The notes: generated by a model not told the origin, from the letters alone. 64,000 bases of DNA from Bradyrhizobium sp. Ce-3 (GCF_022835695.1 NZ_BQUV01000002.1:924380-988379), one strand, 5' to 3'. Positions 43,246 to 55,322 are shown, counted from the first letter of the stretch. Numbers and translations: made by a program.

Positions 43246-43565
43246 TGCGGATTGGTGCCCCAGTCGCCCTTCCAGGCGATCAGGCGTCCCTTGCCGAATT
43301 GCAGATAGAGCCCGTCGCTGCGCCGCGACAGCACGCTGCCCCTGACATTGGGCAGCGCGACGAACAATTCATTGCCCGGCGTGCCGCGCACGTAGTTCAG
43401 GGGAACGCCGAGCGACCGGCTGGCCTGGTCGGCGCTCATTCCGAAGGCGAGCGGAACGCCGTTGGGTGGCCGCTGTTGCGCGTGGACCGTGCCGGCCGGT
43501 GCGCCCAGCGCGATCACGATGGCGACGACGAAAGATGTGACGAACCGCTGCATCATCGACCTCAT
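43242..43565 (-). CDS. Small exported protein with BamE/SmpA-like look, in RND operon
   Basis: 107 aa. Signal peptide to about residue 30 (GTVHAQ). The mature part reads GVPLAFGMSADQASRSLGVPLNYV, then LYLQFGKGRLIAWKGDW: the GMSxxQxxxxLGxP pattern is reminiscent of the BamE/OmlA fold, a weak match by eye. It overlaps both neighbours by 4 nt (oprM-like stop at 43562; next start 43245), so it is cotranslated with the efflux system. Possible accessory periplasmic subunit. Confidence 0.75.
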   Translation of the reverse strand: MRSMMQRFVTSFVVAIVIALGAPAGTVHAQQRPPNGVPLAFGMSADQASRSLGVPLNYVRGTPGNELFVALPNVRGSVLSRRSDGLYLQFGKGRLIAWKGDWGTNPQ

Positions 43566-45046
43566 GGCACGGCCGCGGCAAGCGTGCCGGCCGGCGTCCA
43601 GCCGCCGCCGAGCGCCTGGAACAGGCTGCTCGCCGCGAGCAGCTTGTTGAGCCGCACCGTGACCAGATTGTTCTCGGCCGTGAACAGCGTCTGCTGCGCC
43701 TGCAGCACCGTGATGAGGTTGACCGTGCCGCCGCGCAACTGCGTCTCGGCGACCTCGAACGCCTTGCGCGAGGCGGCGACGACGTCGGACTGCAGGCGCT
43801 CCTGCAGCGTGTACTTCTGCAACGCGATCAGCGCCTTCTCGACATCGGCGAAGGCCGACAGGACCGCCTTGCGATAGGCCTGCAGGTTTTGCAGCTGCTG
43901 GCCCTTGGCGAGCTTGAGCTGGCTCTCCAGCTGGAAGCCGTCGAACAGCGGCTGGGTCAGCCCTGCGGCGAGCGTGTAATACCAGGCGCCCGGCGCAAAC
44001 AGCGAGGCGAGCGCCGCGCTCTGGAAGCCCGTGGTGCCGGTCAGCTGGATCTGCGGGAAGAACGCCGCGCGCGCCGCGTCGACGCTGAAATTGGAGGATG
44101 CCAGCTGCGCTTCGGCCTGGCGCACGTCAGGCCGCTGGTAGAGCAGTTCCGACGGCAGCCCGGGCGTCACGCGCGGCACCGCGATCTGGGTGGTGCTGCC
44201 GCCGCGCACCGTGAAATTGGCCGGCGCACGCGCCACCAGCACGGCGAGCGCGGCGATATTCTGCCCGACCGTCACTTCGAGCGGCGGGATCGCTGCGCGC
44301 TGGGTCGCGACCAGCGCCTCCTGCTGCGACAGGTCGAGCTGCGAAGCGGTGCCGCCGGCGAATTGCGACTTGATCAGCGCAAGGATGCGTTCGGCCGCCG
44401 CCAAATTGCGGCGGGTGACCCTGATCTGGTCCTGCGCCGCCAGCACCTGGAAATAGGTGTTGGCCACCGTCGCCATCGTGGTCAGCGCGACGACCTCGCG
44501 ATTGTAGCGGGCGCTGGTGGCGCTCTCCTCGGACGCCGACAGCGTCGCGCGGTTCTTGCCCCAGAAGTCGACGATATAGCTCGCACTGAGCCCGACACTG
44601 TATTGCGAGAATGTCCCGCTGCCGCCGAGCGACGAACTCGATCCCGTCGCCAGCTTCTCGCGTTCGGCATTCGCCGATCCGGAGATCGACGGCAGCAGCG
44701 CGGCGCCGGACACCCCGACCTGGGCGTCGGCCTGCACGATCTGGGCGATCGCCACCGCGATATCGAGATTGTAGAGCTGCGCCGACTCCATCAGCCCGGT
44801 CAGTTCGGTCGAGCGGAAACCGCGCCACCAGGCCAGCGCCGGGACCGCAGCGTCGGCATCGCCCTTGGCCGCGGTCTTGTAGCTCGCCGGCACTTCGAGA
44901 CTGAGCTCGGGCTTCTCCGCCCCGGGGATGCAGCCGGACAGGCCAAGGCCGAGACCAAGGCCGAGGCCGCCGAACGCCGCCACGCGCAGAAACCGGGGCG
45001 GCTTCCGCAACTTCTGAGAATATCGCAACGCTGCACCTGTCGGCAT
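43562..45046 (-). CDS. Outer-membrane efflux lipoprotein, OprM/NodT family
   Basis: 494-aa TolC-like channel. Lipobox LSGC (Cys39) after a Gly/Leu-repeat signal peptide (GLGLGLGLGL). Two OEP repeats (about 70-260 and 290-480) typical of the RND outer-membrane factors, with AEAQLASSNFSVDAARAAFFPQIQLTG and the NLVTVRLNKLLAASSLFQALGGGW end. It completes the tripartite pump encoded upstream. The start codon directly abuts the stop of the second RND gene. Confidence 0.93.
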   Translation of the reverse strand: MPTGAALRYSQKLRKPPRFLRVAAFGGLGLGLGLGLSGCIPGAEKPELSLEVPASYKTAAKGDADAAVPALAWWRGFRSTELTGLMESAQLYNLDIAVAIAQIVQADAQVGVSGAALLPSISGSANAEREKLATGSSSSLGGSGTFSQYSVGLSASYIVDFWGKNRATLSASEESATSARYNREVVALTTMATVANTYFQVLAAQDQIRVTRRNLAAAERILALIKSQFAGGTASQLDLSQQEALVATQRAAIPPLEVTVGQNIAALAVLVARAPANFTVRGGSTTQIAVPRVTPGLPSELLYQRPDVRQAEAQLASSNFSVDAARAAFFPQIQLTGTTGFQSAALASLFAPGAWYYTLAAGLTQPLFDGFQLESQLKLAKGQQLQNLQAYRKAVLSAFADVEKALIALQKYTLQERLQSDVVAASRKAFEVAETQLRGGTVNLITVLQAQQTLFTAENNLVTVRLNKLLAASSLFQALGGGWTPAGTLAAAVP

Positions 45047-48000
45047 TTACTCGCCCGGTTGAAGTGAGGAGCCCGGCATCCGCATGGCGCCACCGCGGCG
45101 GACGCGCCGGGCCCACAGGCGGAACCGGTCGAGATAGAGGTAGATCACCGGCGTCGTATAGAGCGTCAGGACCTGGCTCAGGATCAGGCCGCCGACGATG
45201 GCGATGCCGAGCGGCTGGCGCAGCTCGCCGCCGTCGCCCATCCCGATCGCCAGCGGCACGGCGCCGAGCAGCGCGGCCATCGTCGTCATCATGATCGGAC
45301 GGAAGCGCAGCAGGCAGGCCTCCCTGATCGCCTCGATCGGCTCCAGCCCGCGCCTGCGTTCCGCCTCCAGCGCAAAGTCGATCATCATGATGGCGTTCTT
45401 CTTCACAATGCCGATCAGCAGGATGACGCCGATCAGCGCCATGATACTGAACTCGGTCTTGAATGCCATCAGCGCCAGCAAGGCGCCCACACCTGCCGAC
45501 GGCAGTGTGGACAAGATGGTCAGCGGATGGACGTAGCTCTCATAGAGCACGCCCAGCACGATGTAGATCGTCACCAGCGCCGCCAGGATCAGGAACGGCT
45601 GGTTGTTGAGCGAATCCTGGAACGCCTTGGCGGTGCCCTGGAAGGTGCCGCGGATCGTGGCCGGGACGCCGATCCGGTTCATGGTCGCCTCGATGCTGCC
45701 GACCGCGGTGCTCAGCGACACGTTGGGCGGCAGGTTGAAGGAGATGGTGTTGGCGACCAGGAGGCCCTGGTGATTGACCGCAAGCGGCGTGGCGCCCTGC
45801 TTGAAGGCGGCGACCGTCGAGAGCGGGATCATGGTCTCGCTGCTGGTCGAGACGGCCGATCCGGTCGAGGCCACCCCCTTCCCGGTCGAGCCGATCGAAT
45901 TGGTGGCCTGGTTGCGTGCGGCCTGGGCATTGGCCGAACTGGCCGCGCTCGAGCTTCCCGGCGCGACCACGGTGCCGGCCACGGCGTTGGTCGATTGCGA
46001 GCCGCCAACCGATCCACCCGACGTGCTGATATAGACGTCCTTCAGCGTCTCGGGGTTCTGCCAGTAGCGCGGCGCGACCTCCATGATGACGTGATACTGG
46101 TTGCGCGCGACATAGATCGTCGACACTTGGCGCTGGCCGAAAGCATCATAGAGGGTGTTATCGATCTGGCTCACCGTGATGCCGAGCCGGGCCGCGGCGT
46201 CGCGGTCGATCACGAGGTCGGATTCCAGGCCCTTGTTCTGCTGGTCGCTGTTGACGTCGGCGAGATCAGGATCGCGCTGCAGGGCCGCCGCGATCTTCGG
46301 CGTCCATTCGTTGAGCTCCTCCAGCGTCGAGCCCTGCAACGTGTACTGATACTGCGCATTCGAGGCCCTGCCCCCGACCCTGATGTCCTGCACCGCCTGC
46401 AGGAACAGGCTCGCGCCGGGCACCACGGCCATCTCGCGGCGCAGCCGCGAGATCACGCCATCGGCGCCGATCTTGCGCTGGTCGAGCGGACGCAGCGAGA
46501 CGAACACGAAGCCGGAATTGGTCTGGCCGCCGCCAGTGAAGCCGACCACCGTCTCCACCGCCGGATCGCGCTTGATGATGCCGACGAACTGCGCGAGCTT
46601 CTGCTGCATCAGCTGGAACGACACGCTCTGGTCGGCCTGGATCGAGCCGACCAGCCGCCCGGTGTCCTGCTGCGGGAAGAAGCCCTTCGGGATCACGTCG
46701 TAGAGATAGAAGTTGAGGCCGAACACCGCGGCCAGGATCAGCATCACCGACAGCGGATGCTGCAGCGCCGCGGTCAGCGTCCGCCGATAGAAATTCAGCA
46801 TCGCCTCGAAGAAGCGTTCGCTCGCCCAATAGAGCCGGCCGTGGCCGCCCGTATCCGGCTTGAGCAGCACGGCGCACATCATCGGCGTGGTCGCCAGCGA
46901 CACCGCGAGCGAGATCAGGATCGAGATCGAGATCACCATCGCGAATTCACGGAACAGCCGCCCGACGATGCCGGCCATCAACAGGATCGGGATGAACACC
47001 GCGATCAGCGAGATGCTCATCGACAGCACGGTGAAGCCGACCTCGTTGGCGCCCTTCAACGCCGCCTGAAGCGGGCTCAGGCCGTCCTCGATGTAGCGGG
47101 TGACGTTCTCCAGCACCACGATGGCATCGTCGACCACGAAGCCGGTCGCGACCGTCAGTGCCATCAGCGACAGGTTGTCGAGGCTGTAGCCGAACAGGTA
47201 CATCGCGCCGAAGGTCGCGACCAGCGACACCGAGACCGCAACCACCGGGATGAAGGTGGCGCGCAAATTGCGCAGGAACGCGAACACCACGATGATGACC
47301 AGCAGCACCGCCAGAACCAGCGTTCGTTCCACGTCATGCAGCGAGGTGCGGATGGTGGTCGAGCGGTCGACAGCAAGGCCGATATCGATTGCAGGCGAAA
47401 TCGAGGCCTGCAGCTGCGGCAGCAACCCCTTCACCAGGTCGACGGTCGAGATGATGTTGGCGTTCGGCTGCCGGTAAAGGATGAGCAGCACCGCCGGCTT
47501 GCCGTTGGCGAGCCCCGCATTGCGCAGGTTCTCGACGCCGTCGGTCACCTCGCCGACGTCGGATAGACGGACCGGCGCGCCGTTGCGGTAGGCCACGATC
47601 AGCGGCTTGTAGTCCTCGGCCTTGTTGGCCTGGTCGTTGGCGTAGACCTGGTAGCGCTGGTCGCCGACATCGATGCCGCCCTTGGGGCTGTGGGCGTTGG
47701 CGCTCGACAGCGCCGCGCGCACGTCTTCCAGTCCTATGCCGTATTTGTAGAGCGTCTGCGGGATCAGGTCGACGCGGACGGCGGGCAGCGAGCTGCCGCC
47801 CACCACGACCTCGCCGATGCCCTCGACCTGCGACAGCTTCTGCGCCAGCACCGTGGAGGCGGCATCGTAGAGCGCGCCGCGCGTCAGCGTATCCGACGTC
47901 AGCGTCAGGATCAGGATCGGCGCGTCGGCCGGATTGACCTTGCGGTAGGTCGGATTGCTGCGCAGGCTGGTCGGCAGATCGGCTCGCGCCGCGTTGATCG

Positions 48001-48349
48001 CGGCCTGCACGTCACGCGCCGCGCCGTCGATGTCGCGATTGAGGTTGAACTGCAGCGTGATCCGGGTCTGACCGACCGAGCTCGACGACGTCATCTCGCT
48101 GACATCGGCGATCTGGCCGAGATGCCGTTCAAGCGGGCTTGCGACCGTGGTCGCGACGTCCTGCGGGCTGGCGCCGGGCAGCGTCGCCTGCACCGAGATG
48201 GTCGGGAAATCCACCTGCGGCAGCGGCGACACCGGCAATTTGAAGAACGCGACAATGCCGGCCGCCGCAAGCCCGAAGGTCAACAGCGTGGTTGCGACCG
48301 GCCGGCGGATGAAGGGCGTTGACGGATCCATTGGTGACCCCTGGCTCAA
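45047..48349 (-). CDS. mdtC: RND efflux permease, MdtC-like, with low-complexity insertion
   Basis: 1100-aa inner-membrane proton/drug antiporter. Twelve membrane segments and two large periplasmic loops; the TM4 proton-relay pair is present in [36 protein letters not shown] at the start is typical of MdtC. Residues about 773-843 form a Ser/Ala/Gly/Thr/Asn-rich insertion that MdtC of enterobacteria lacks (about 1025 aa); it falls in the second periplasmic region, DN/DC side. Probably forms a heterotrimer with the MdtB-like protein. ATGA overlap with the upstream gene. Confidence 0.93.
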   Translation of the reverse strand: MSQGSPMDPSTPFIRRPVATTLLTFGLAAAGIVAFFKLPVSPLPQVDFPTISVQATLPGASPQDVATTVASPLERHLGQIADVSEMTSSSSVGQTRITLQFNLNRDIDGAARDVQAAINAARADLPTSLRSNPTYRKVNPADAPILILTLTSDTLTRGALYDAASTVLAQKLSQVEGIGEVVVGGSSLPAVRVDLIPQTLYKYGIGLEDVRAALSSANAHSPKGGIDVGDQRYQVYANDQANKAEDYKPLIVAYRNGAPVRLSDVGEVTDGVENLRNAGLANGKPAVLLILYRQPNANIISTVDLVKGLLPQLQASISPAIDIGLAVDRSTTIRTSLHDVERTLVLAVLLVIIVVFAFLRNLRATFIPVVAVSVSLVATFGAMYLFGYSLDNLSLMALTVATGFVVDDAIVVLENVTRYIEDGLSPLQAALKGANEVGFTVLSMSISLIAVFIPILLMAGIVGRLFREFAMVISISILISLAVSLATTPMMCAVLLKPDTGGHGRLYWASERFFEAMLNFYRRTLTAALQHPLSVMLILAAVFGLNFYLYDVIPKGFFPQQDTGRLVGSIQADQSVSFQLMQQKLAQFVGIIKRDPAVETVVGFTGGGQTNSGFVFVSLRPLDQRKIGADGVISRLRREMAVVPGASLFLQAVQDIRVGGRASNAQYQYTLQGSTLEELNEWTPKIAAALQRDPDLADVNSDQQNKGLESDLVIDRDAAARLGITVSQIDNTLYDAFGQRQVSTIYVARNQYHVIMEVAPRYWQNPETLKDVYISTSGGSVGGSQSTNAVAGTVVAPGSSSAASSANAQAARNQATNSIGSTGKGVASTGSAVSTSSETMIPLSTVAAFKQGATPLAVNHQGLLVANTISFNLPPNVSLSTAVGSIEATMNRIGVPATIRGTFQGTAKAFQDSLNNQPFLILAALVTIYIVLGVLYESYVHPLTILSTLPSAGVGALLALMAFKTEFSIMALIGVILLIGIVKKNAIMMIDFALEAERRRGLEPIEAIREACLLRFRPIMMTTMAALLGAVPLAIGMGDGGELRQPLGIAIVGGLILSQVLTLYTTPVIYLYLDRFRLWARRVRRGGAMRMPGSSLQPGE

Positions 48350-51300
48350 CGCGACCCGCTCGCCTCGCCGACCTCGTCCGCCCGCCCGGCGAACCGCAGC
48401 GCCAGGCGATCGAACCAGAGGTAGATCACGGGCGTCGTGAACAGGGTCAGGAGCTGGCTCACCAGGAGGCCGCCGACGATCGAGATGCCGAGCGGATGGC
48501 GGAGCTCGGAGCCGGCGCCGCTGCCGAGCATCAGCGGCAGCGCGCCGAGCACCGCGGCCATCGTCGTCATGATGATCGGCCGGAACCGGAGCAGGCAGGC
48601 CTGGTAGATCGCCTCACGCGGCGGCTTGCCCTCGTTGCGCTCGGCATCGAGCGCGAAGTCGATCATCATGATCGCGTTCTTCTTGACGATGCCGATCAGC
48701 AGGATGATGCCGATGATCGCGATGATGGTGAGATCCTGGCCCGCCATCATCAGCGCCAGCAACGCGCCGATGCCTGCCGAAGGCAACGTCGACAGGATCG
48801 TCAGCGGATGGATGAAGCTCTCATAAAGCACGCCGAGCACGATATAGACCGTGATGATCGCGGCCAGGATCAGGAACAGCTGGTTGGAGAGCGAGGACTG
48901 GAACGCCAGCGCCGCGCCCTGGAAGCTCGTGATCATGCCGAGCGGCTGGTTGATGTCGGCCTGCGCCTGCTTGATCGCGGTCACCGCGCCGCCGAGCGAG
49001 GCGCCCGGCGCCAGGTTGAACGAGACCGTGGCCGACGGGAACTGGCCGAGATGCGAGACCTGCAGCGGCGCGGTTTCCACCCGCATCTTGGCCATCACAG
49101 ACAGCGGCACCGGCGTCGAGCCCACCGATGACGGCAGGTAGATCGAGTTCAGCGAATCCAGCGAGTTCTGCAGCGACGGATCGGCCTCGAGGATCACCCG
49201 GTACTGGTTCGAATTGGTGAACACGGTGGAGACGATGCGCTGGCCGTAGGAATCGTACAGCGCGTTGTCGATCGTCGCCGGCGTGATGCCGAACCGCGCC
49301 GCCTGGTCGCGGTCGATGTCGACGAACACCGAAAGCCCCTGCGCGGAGATGTCGCTGGTGACGTCGCTGAGCTCCGGCAATTCCCTGAGCTTGTCGACCA
49401 GCTTCGGCGTCCATTCCGCGAGCTCGTTCGGATCGGCATCCTGCAGGATGAACTGGTATTGCGTCCGGCTCACCGTGCCTTCGATGGTGAGGTCCTGCAC
49501 CGGCTGCATGTAGAGCGTGATGCCGGTCAGCGCGGCGGTGCTCGCCTTGATCCGGTCCATCACCGTCGCAACGCCGGCCTTGCGCTGCTCATGCGGCTTC
49601 AGGTTGATCAGGATGCGGCCGCTGTTGAGCGTCGTATTAGTACCGTCGACGCCGATGAACGACGACAGGCTCTCGACGTCCGGATCCTTCAGGATGGCGC
49701 TGGCGAGCCGCTGCTGCCGCTCGGCCATCGCCGCATAGGACACCGATTGCGGCGCCTCTGATATCGCCTGAATCACGCCGGTGTCCTGCACCGGAAAGAA
49801 GCCCTTGGGAATCACGACATAGAGCAGCGCCGTCAGGCCAAAGGTCGCGAGCGCGATCAGCAGCACGAAAGTCTGGCGATCCAGCACCCAGTTGAGCATC
49901 CGGGCGTAGATCGCGATGACATGGTCGAAGCCTTCGCGGCTGAGCCGCTGGAAGGTGTTCTCGCGCGTCATGCTCTCCGGCTTCAGCAGCTTGGCGCAGG
50001 CCATCGGCACCAGCGTCAGCGACACCAGGGCCGAGATCAGGATCGTCACCGACAGCGTGATGGCGAATTCGCGGAACAGGCGGCCGACCACGTCGCCCAT
50101 GAACAGCAGCGGGATCAGCACCGCGATCAGCGACACCGTCAGCGAGATGATGGTGAAGCCGATCTGCTCCGAGCCGCGCAGCGCCGCCTCCAGCGGCGAC
50201 TCGCCCTCCTCGATGTAGCGCGAGATGTTCTCGATCACGACGATGGCGTCGTCGACCACGAAACCGGTCGCGATCGTCAGCGCCATCAGCGACAGATTGT
50301 TCAGGCTGAAGCCGAACAGATACATCGCCCCCAGCGTGCCGACCAGCGAGAGCGGCACCGACAGGCTCGGGATCAGCGTGGCGCGGGTCGAGCGCAGGAA
50401 CACGAAGATGACCAGCACGACCAGCACCACCGCGAGCGACAGCTCGTATTCGACGTCGCGCACCGAGGCCCGGATCGTCACGGTACGGTCGGTCAGGATG
50501 TTGAGGTCGATCGCGGCCGGCAGCGTCGCCTGCAGCTGCGGCAGCAGATCCTTGATGCCTTGGACGACCGAGATCACGTTGGCGCCGGGCTGGCGCTGGA
50601 TGTTGAGGATGATCGCCGGCGTCTCGTTCATCCAGGCGCCGAGCTTGTCGTTCTGCGCGCCGTCGACGACGTTGCCGACGTCGCTGAGCCGGACCGGCGA
50701 GCCGTTCTTGTAGGCGACGATCAGCGAGCGGTAATCGCTGGCATTGCGGATCTGGTCGTTGGCGTTGATGGTGTAGGCCCGCATCGCGCCGTCGAAATTG
50801 CCCTTCGGCGTGTTGACGTTGGCGTTGCCGAGCGTGGTGCGGAGATCGTCGATATTCAGCCCATAGGCCGCGAGCTTGCGGATGTCGGCCTGGATCCGCA
50901 CCGCCGGCCGCTGGCCGCCGCTGATGCTGACGAGGCCGACGCCGGGCAGCTGCGAAATCTTCTGCGCCAGCCTTGTGTCGACGAAGTCCTGGACCTGGGT
51001 CAGCGGCATGGTCTTCGAGGTCAGGCCCAGCGTCAGGATCGGCGCGTCGGCCGGATTGACCTTGGCGTAGATCGGCGGCGCCGGCAGGTCCGACGGCAAC
51101 AGATTGCCCGCGGCGTTGATCGCGGCCTGCACCTCCTGCTCGGCGACGTCGAGCGAGATCGACAGGCCGAACTGCAGCGTGATCACCGACGAGCCCGCCG
51201 AGCTCACCGAGCTCATCTGGTTCAGGTTCGGCATCTGGCCGAACTGCACCTCGAGCGGCGCCGTCACCGACGAGGTCATCACGTCGGGGCTGGCGCCGGG

Positions 51301-51453
51301 ATAGAAGGTCTGCACCTGGATGGTCGGGTAGTCGACCTCCGGCAGCGCCGCGACGGGCAGGAATCGGAACGCCAGCATGCCTGACAGCATGATGGCGATC
51401 ATCATCAGCGTGGTCGCCACCGGCCGCAGGATGAATGGCCGAGACGGGTTCAT
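48346..51453 (-). CDS. mdtB: RND efflux permease, MdtB-like
   Basis: 1035-aa RND transporter beginning [20 protein letters not shown], as MdtB does. The TM4 Asp pair is in [16 protein letters not shown], and [14 protein letters not shown] starts the second half. Normal length, no insertion. Overlaps both the adaptor stop (51450-51453) and the MdtC-like start (48346-48349). In E. coli MdtB2C works as a heterotrimer exporting novobiocin, bile salts and flavonoids; flavonoid export would be relevant to a legume-associated host but is inference. Confidence 0.94.
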   Translation of the reverse strand: MNPSRPFILRPVATTLMMIAIMLSGMLAFRFLPVAALPEVDYPTIQVQTFYPGASPDVMTSSVTAPLEVQFGQMPNLNQMSSVSSAGSSVITLQFGLSISLDVAEQEVQAAINAAGNLLPSDLPAPPIYAKVNPADAPILTLGLTSKTMPLTQVQDFVDTRLAQKISQLPGVGLVSISGGQRPAVRIQADIRKLAAYGLNIDDLRTTLGNANVNTPKGNFDGAMRAYTINANDQIRNASDYRSLIVAYKNGSPVRLSDVGNVVDGAQNDKLGAWMNETPAIILNIQRQPGANVISVVQGIKDLLPQLQATLPAAIDLNILTDRTVTIRASVRDVEYELSLAVVLVVLVIFVFLRSTRATLIPSLSVPLSLVGTLGAMYLFGFSLNNLSLMALTIATGFVVDDAIVVIENISRYIEEGESPLEAALRGSEQIGFTIISLTVSLIAVLIPLLFMGDVVGRLFREFAITLSVTILISALVSLTLVPMACAKLLKPESMTRENTFQRLSREGFDHVIAIYARMLNWVLDRQTFVLLIALATFGLTALLYVVIPKGFFPVQDTGVIQAISEAPQSVSYAAMAERQQRLASAILKDPDVESLSSFIGVDGTNTTLNSGRILINLKPHEQRKAGVATVMDRIKASTAALTGITLYMQPVQDLTIEGTVSRTQYQFILQDADPNELAEWTPKLVDKLRELPELSDVTSDISAQGLSVFVDIDRDQAARFGITPATIDNALYDSYGQRIVSTVFTNSNQYRVILEADPSLQNSLDSLNSIYLPSSVGSTPVPLSVMAKMRVETAPLQVSHLGQFPSATVSFNLAPGASLGGAVTAIKQAQADINQPLGMITSFQGAALAFQSSLSNQLFLILAAIITVYIVLGVLYESFIHPLTILSTLPSAGIGALLALMMAGQDLTIIAIIGIILLIGIVKKNAIMMIDFALDAERNEGKPPREAIYQACLLRFRPIIMTTMAAVLGALPLMLGSGAGSELRHPLGISIVGGLLVSQLLTLFTTPVIYLWFDRLALRFAGRADEVGEASGSR

Positions 51454-52781
51454 TTCTTCTGCCCGTCCTCGGACCGCTTCTGGTGGCCGCCCCCGGGATC
51501 GGCGCCGTCCTTGCTGTTGTCCTTGCTATTGTCCTTGCCGTCGCCCTTCGCCGCCCCGTTCGCCGAGCCCTTGGCCGCAGCCGCCGGGTTCGCAGCATCG
51601 GCGGCGGAGCGCACCACCACCTTGGCGCCCTCGCGCAGCTTGTCGGCGCCGTCGATCACGATCCGATCACCGGCGGTCAGGCCCGAGAGCACCTCGACCC
51701 GGTCGCCGTCGGTGACGCCGAGCTTGACCGGCCGCACCGAGACCGTGCTGTCGGCGTTGACGAGATAGACGAAGGTGCCGGGCACGCCGCGCTGGATCCC
51801 GGCGGTCGACATCGTCGTGGCATCCTTGTGGGTGTCGAGCAGCAGGCGGACGTTGACGAACTGGTTCGGATACAGCGTGCGCTTGTCGTTCTCGAACTGG
51901 GCGCGCAGCTTGATCGTGCCGGTGGTCGCATCGATCTGGCTGTCGAAGGTCTGCAGCGATCCCTCGGCGAGCCTGTTGGCGCCGCTGCGGTCATAGGCCG
52001 CGGTCGGCAGCACCGCGCCCTCCTTCAGCCGCTTCGCGACCGCCTGCAGATTGTCCTCCGGCAGCGTGAACAGCACGCTGATCGGCTCGAGCTGCGTGAT
52101 GACGACGAGGCCGTTGGTGTCGCCCGGCGTCACGTAATTGCCGAGGTCGACCTGGCGCAGTCCGACCCGCCCGTTGATCGGCGAGACGATGTGGCAATAT
52201 GCCAAATTCACTTCAGCCGACTTCACCGAGGCGCGGTCGGCCTCGACCGTGCCCTGATACTGCGCGACCAGCGCGACCTGGGTATCCAGCGTCTGGTGCG
52301 GCACGGCGTTTTGCGTGGCGAGGTTCTGGTAGCGGGTGAGATCGACCTGCGCGCCCTTCAGCTGCGCCTCGTCGCGCGCCAGAGTACCCTTGGCCTGCGC
52401 CAGCGTCGCTTCATATGGACGCGAATCGATCTCGGCGATCAGGTCGCCCTTCTTGACCTCGTCGCCTTCCTTGAAGTCGATCTTCATCAGGTAGCCGCTG
52501 ATCTGGCTTCTGATCGTCACGGTGGCGAGCGATGTCACGGTGCCCAGCGCGTTGAGGCTGACGCCGATATCGCCCTTGCCGATGGTCTCCGGCACGATCG
52601 ACATCGGCCCGGCATTGCGCCCGCCGCCGGCCTGTGGTGGCGCGGCCTGCTGCCGCGTCCACCAGACGATACCGGCGAGCACCGCCAGCACGAGACATCC
52701 GGTCAGAAATCCTCGCCACCGCGACGCCCGCCTGGTTTGCTCGGGCGCCAAAATCGACGGGTCTTTGATCTGCTGGTCCAT
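51450..52781 (-). CDS. mdtA: RND periplasmic adaptor, MdtA-like
   Basis: 443 aa from the ATG at 52781 (a GTG at 52802 would add 7). An N-terminal membrane anchor (about 25-45, [16 protein letters not shown]), then the barrel-sandwich and hairpin ([41 protein letters not shown]), a coiled-coil hairpin, and the beta-barrel with [21 protein letters not shown]. The C-terminal 40 residues are Ala/Asn/Lys/Asp-rich and end in a basic stretch. First gene of mdtA-mdtB-mdtC-oprM-like and the two small exported proteins. The promoter should lie in 52782-52959, but no clear match is visible. Confidence 0.93.
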   Translation of the reverse strand: MDQQIKDPSILAPEQTRRASRWRGFLTGCLVLAVLAGIVWWTRQQAAPPQAGGGRNAGPMSIVPETIGKGDIGVSLNALGTVTSLATVTIRSQISGYLMKIDFKEGDEVKKGDLIAEIDSRPYEATLAQAKGTLARDEAQLKGAQVDLTRYQNLATQNAVPHQTLDTQVALVAQYQGTVEADRASVKSAEVNLAYCHIVSPINGRVGLRQVDLGNYVTPGDTNGLVVITQLEPISVLFTLPEDNLQAVAKRLKEGAVLPTAAYDRSGANRLAEGSLQTFDSQIDATTGTIKLRAQFENDKRTLYPNQFVNVRLLLDTHKDATTMSTAGIQRGVPGTFVYLVNADSTVSVRPVKLGVTDGDRVEVLSGLTAGDRIVIDGADKLREGAKVVVRSAADAANPAAAAKGSANGAAKGDGKDNSKDNSKDGADPGGGHQKRSEDGQKK

Positions 52782-52959
52782 AACTTGCCCACGAAGAAAC
52801 ACGAACGAGCTCGCGCGGCTCTATGTGTCCCCTGAACTCCACGCGCGCCACATCCGGAGGAGCATTTTGAACGCTTCCGCGGCACAAAGCGCGTTAAGAA
52901 TTGTAAAGGATAGCCGCTCTTCCCGGTCGGGCGCTGTTTCTCGCTGGATTGTGGCTATT

Positions 52960-54405
52960 TTACCCGATCGTTTGAAGCCAGGGCAACACGATCAGCAACA
53001 ATCCGGCAAAGTAGATCAGGCCGAAGATCAGCCCGAACTTCCAGAAGTCGCCTTTGCCGATATAGCCGCTGCCGTAATACATCGGCGCCGGTCCGGTGGC
53101 GTAGGGCGAGATCACGCCCATCAGCCCGAGCGAATACACGCACAGCAGCATCAGGGTCTGCACCGACAGGCCGGGAATGCTGGAGCCGACCGCGAGCACC
53201 ACCGGCAGCACCGCGGCGGTGTGTGAGGTGATGCTCGAGAAGAAATAGTGGATCCAGAAAAAGAAGGTGACGAGCAGGATCATCCCGACCAGCGGCGACG
53301 TGCCGGAGAGCGGCTTCGCATAGCCCTCGGCCACCCATTTGATGAAGCCGATCTCGTTGAGGCCGGACGACAGCGTGAGCAGCGAGGTGAAATAGAAAAA
53401 TACCTCCCAGGCGCTCTTCTCCGCGACGATGTCCTCGAAGCCGATCACGCCGGTCAGCAGCATCAGCGAGATCACGACGAACACCACCGTGGTCGCGTTG
53501 ATGAAGTTCGAGCCGAGCAGCGGCACGCTGATGTTGGGATTGGAGCCGCAGATCCACAGGAACATCGCGAGCAGCACCAGCACCGCCATGATCCATTCGT
53601 GCCGCGACGGCGGCCCCATCTTGGCGAGCTCGCCCTCGCTCCAGGTCACGATCTCCGGGCTTTCCTTGATCTCGGGCCGGCAGATGACATAGCTGAGCAG
53701 CGGCACCAGCAGCAGCAACAGGATGCCGAGCGGCGCGAAGCCGACGAACCATTGCGACCAGCCGACCTCGATATTGACGAGCTTCTTGGCGATCGAGAGC
53801 GCTGCGGCGTTGGGCGCCAGCGCGGTCAGAAACAGCGAGCTGGTGACCGCCGTGGTCGCGAACGCCGTCCACATCACGAAGGTACCGATCTTGCCCGCGG
53901 TCGGCCCCGGCTCCGAGCCATAGATGCGCGGGATGTTGCTGACGATCGGATAGATCGTGCCGCCCGAGCGCGCGGTGTTGGACGGCGTCGCCGGCGCCAG
54001 CACGAGATCGGAGAACGCCACCGCATAGCCGAGCCCGATGGTGCGGCGGCCGAGCCCGCGCACCAGCAGCAGCGCCAGCCGGCGGCCGAGCCCGCTCTTG
54101 CGGTAGCCGATCGAGAACACGAAGGCGCCGACGATCAGCCACACCGTGCTCTCGGAAAAGCCGCCGAGCATCCAGCGCAGCGACTTGTTCGGATCCGGCT
54201 CGACATAGCCGCCGACGCCGGCAACCGTCAGCCCGATCAGGCCGACCGCACCGACCGGCATCGATTCGAGGATCAATCCGGTGATGACGGCGGCGAACAC
54301 CGCGAAATAGTGCCACTGATTGGCGTTCAGCCCCGATGGCACCGGGACAAGATAGATCACCAGCCAGACCAGCAACGGCGCAAATGTCCGCCATGACATT
54401 TTCAT
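52960..54405 (-). CDS. SLC13/DASS family anion transporter
   Basis: 481-aa inner-membrane symporter or exchanger for di- and tricarboxylates (CitT/TtdT/YbhI branch). Good Shine-Dalgarno (GAGGGGG). About twelve segments, with the two SNT-type signatures APATPSNTARSGG and ITSHTAAVLPVVL, and the conserved GSGYIGKGDFWKFG end. Substrate candidates are tartrate, succinate, citrate or oxoglutarate. Stands alone between the RND operon and aat. Confidence 0.92.
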   Translation of the reverse strand: MKMSWRTFAPLLVWLVIYLVPVPSGLNANQWHYFAVFAAVITGLILESMPVGAVGLIGLTVAGVGGYVEPDPNKSLRWMLGGFSESTVWLIVGAFVFSIGYRKSGLGRRLALLLVRGLGRRTIGLGYAVAFSDLVLAPATPSNTARSGGTIYPIVSNIPRIYGSEPGPTAGKIGTFVMWTAFATTAVTSSLFLTALAPNAAALSIAKKLVNIEVGWSQWFVGFAPLGILLLLLVPLLSYVICRPEIKESPEIVTWSEGELAKMGPPSRHEWIMAVLVLLAMFLWICGSNPNISVPLLGSNFINATTVVFVVISLMLLTGVIGFEDIVAEKSAWEVFFYFTSLLTLSSGLNEIGFIKWVAEGYAKPLSGTSPLVGMILLVTFFFWIHYFFSSITSHTAAVLPVVLAVGSSIPGLSVQTLMLLCVYSLGLMGVISPYATGPAPMYYGSGYIGKGDFWKFGLIFGLIYFAGLLLIVLPWLQTIG

Positions 54406-54627
54406 GCAGCGTCCCCCTCACCTGTGTCGATTGTCGGGCGCGCGCCGCCATGTCCCGGGCTGCGCCGCCGTCTTTTTGTTGCAATCTAGCACGGCGGCGC
54501 AGTCCGTCTCGGGAAACTGCGGCCGGATGGCGCGGCTTGTGGAGGAACCGGCGCGTTTCGTCAACACGTCGCGACCATGCCGGCCGGCCCATCGCAAGTC
54601 CGCCCGCGCTTTGCTATCTTTGGGGGC

Positions 54628-55308
54628 ATGACGTCACGCGAGTCCGCTTCTTCCGAGATCACGCCCGAGGTCCTGCTGCGCGCCTATGCCTGCGGCATCT
54701 TCCCGATGGCGGAGAGCGCCGACGATCCGACGCTGTTCTGGGTCGAGCCGGAATTGCGCGGCGTGATTCCGTTCGACGGCTTCCGTGTCGCCTCGCGCCT
54801 GGCGCGCACCGTGCGCTCGGACGTGTTCACCGTCACCGTCGATACCGCGTTCAAGGCCGTGATCGCCGGTTGCGCGGCGCCGCAGCCCGGCCGCGACGAC
54901 ACCTGGATCAACAAGCGCATCCGCGATCTCTATGTCGGGCTGTACGCGTCGGGCTATTGCCACAGCGTCGAGGTCTGGCAGAACGACAATCTGGTCGGTG
55001 GACTCTATGGCGTCAGCCTCGGCCGCGCCTTCTTCGGCGAAAGCATGTTTCACACCACGCGCGACGCATCGAAGGTCGCGCTGGTGCATCTGGTGGCCCG
55101 GCTGATCGCTGGCGGCTTCGAGCTGCTCGACACGCAATATGTGACCGAGCATCTGAGGACGTTCGGCGCGATCGAGATCTCGCGCCGCCGCTATCGTGCA
55201 CTGCTCGACAAGGCGATCACGGGCGCACCGGCGGATTTCCGCAAGCTCGACGCCACGCAGCCGCTCAAGGGAGCGGACGCGCTGGCGATCATCGCCACGC
55301 GCGGTTGA
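54628..55308 (+). CDS. aat: Leucyl/phenylalanyl-tRNA-protein transferase
   Basis: 226-aa N-end-rule enzyme that adds Leu or Phe to proteins with N-terminal Arg or Lys, marking them for ClpAP. The ATG at 54628 follows GGGGG. Motifs: [53 protein letters not shown], and [18 protein letters not shown], all typical of the GNAT-like Aat fold. In related genomes this gene follows accC; here the SLC13 and RND genes come between. Convergent with the DUF2155 gene across a large palindrome. Confidence 0.96.
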   Translation: MTSRESASSEITPEVLLRAYACGIFPMAESADDPTLFWVEPELRGVIPFDGFRVASRLARTVRSDVFTVTVDTAFKAVIAGCAAPQPGRDDTWINKRIRDLYVGLYASGYCHSVEVWQNDNLVGGLYGVSLGRAFFGESMFHTTRDASKVALVHLVARLIAGGFELLDTQYVTEHLRTFGAIEISRRRYRALLDKAITGAPADFRKLDATQPLKGADALAIIATRG

Positions 55309-55322
55309 CCGGTTGATCGCGG

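Noticed and set aside
45527-47566. 679-codon frame antisense to the MdtC-like gene, and a similar 487-codon frame at 49921-51384
   Set aside because: Both mirror the third codon position of the RND genes; no homology-like features.
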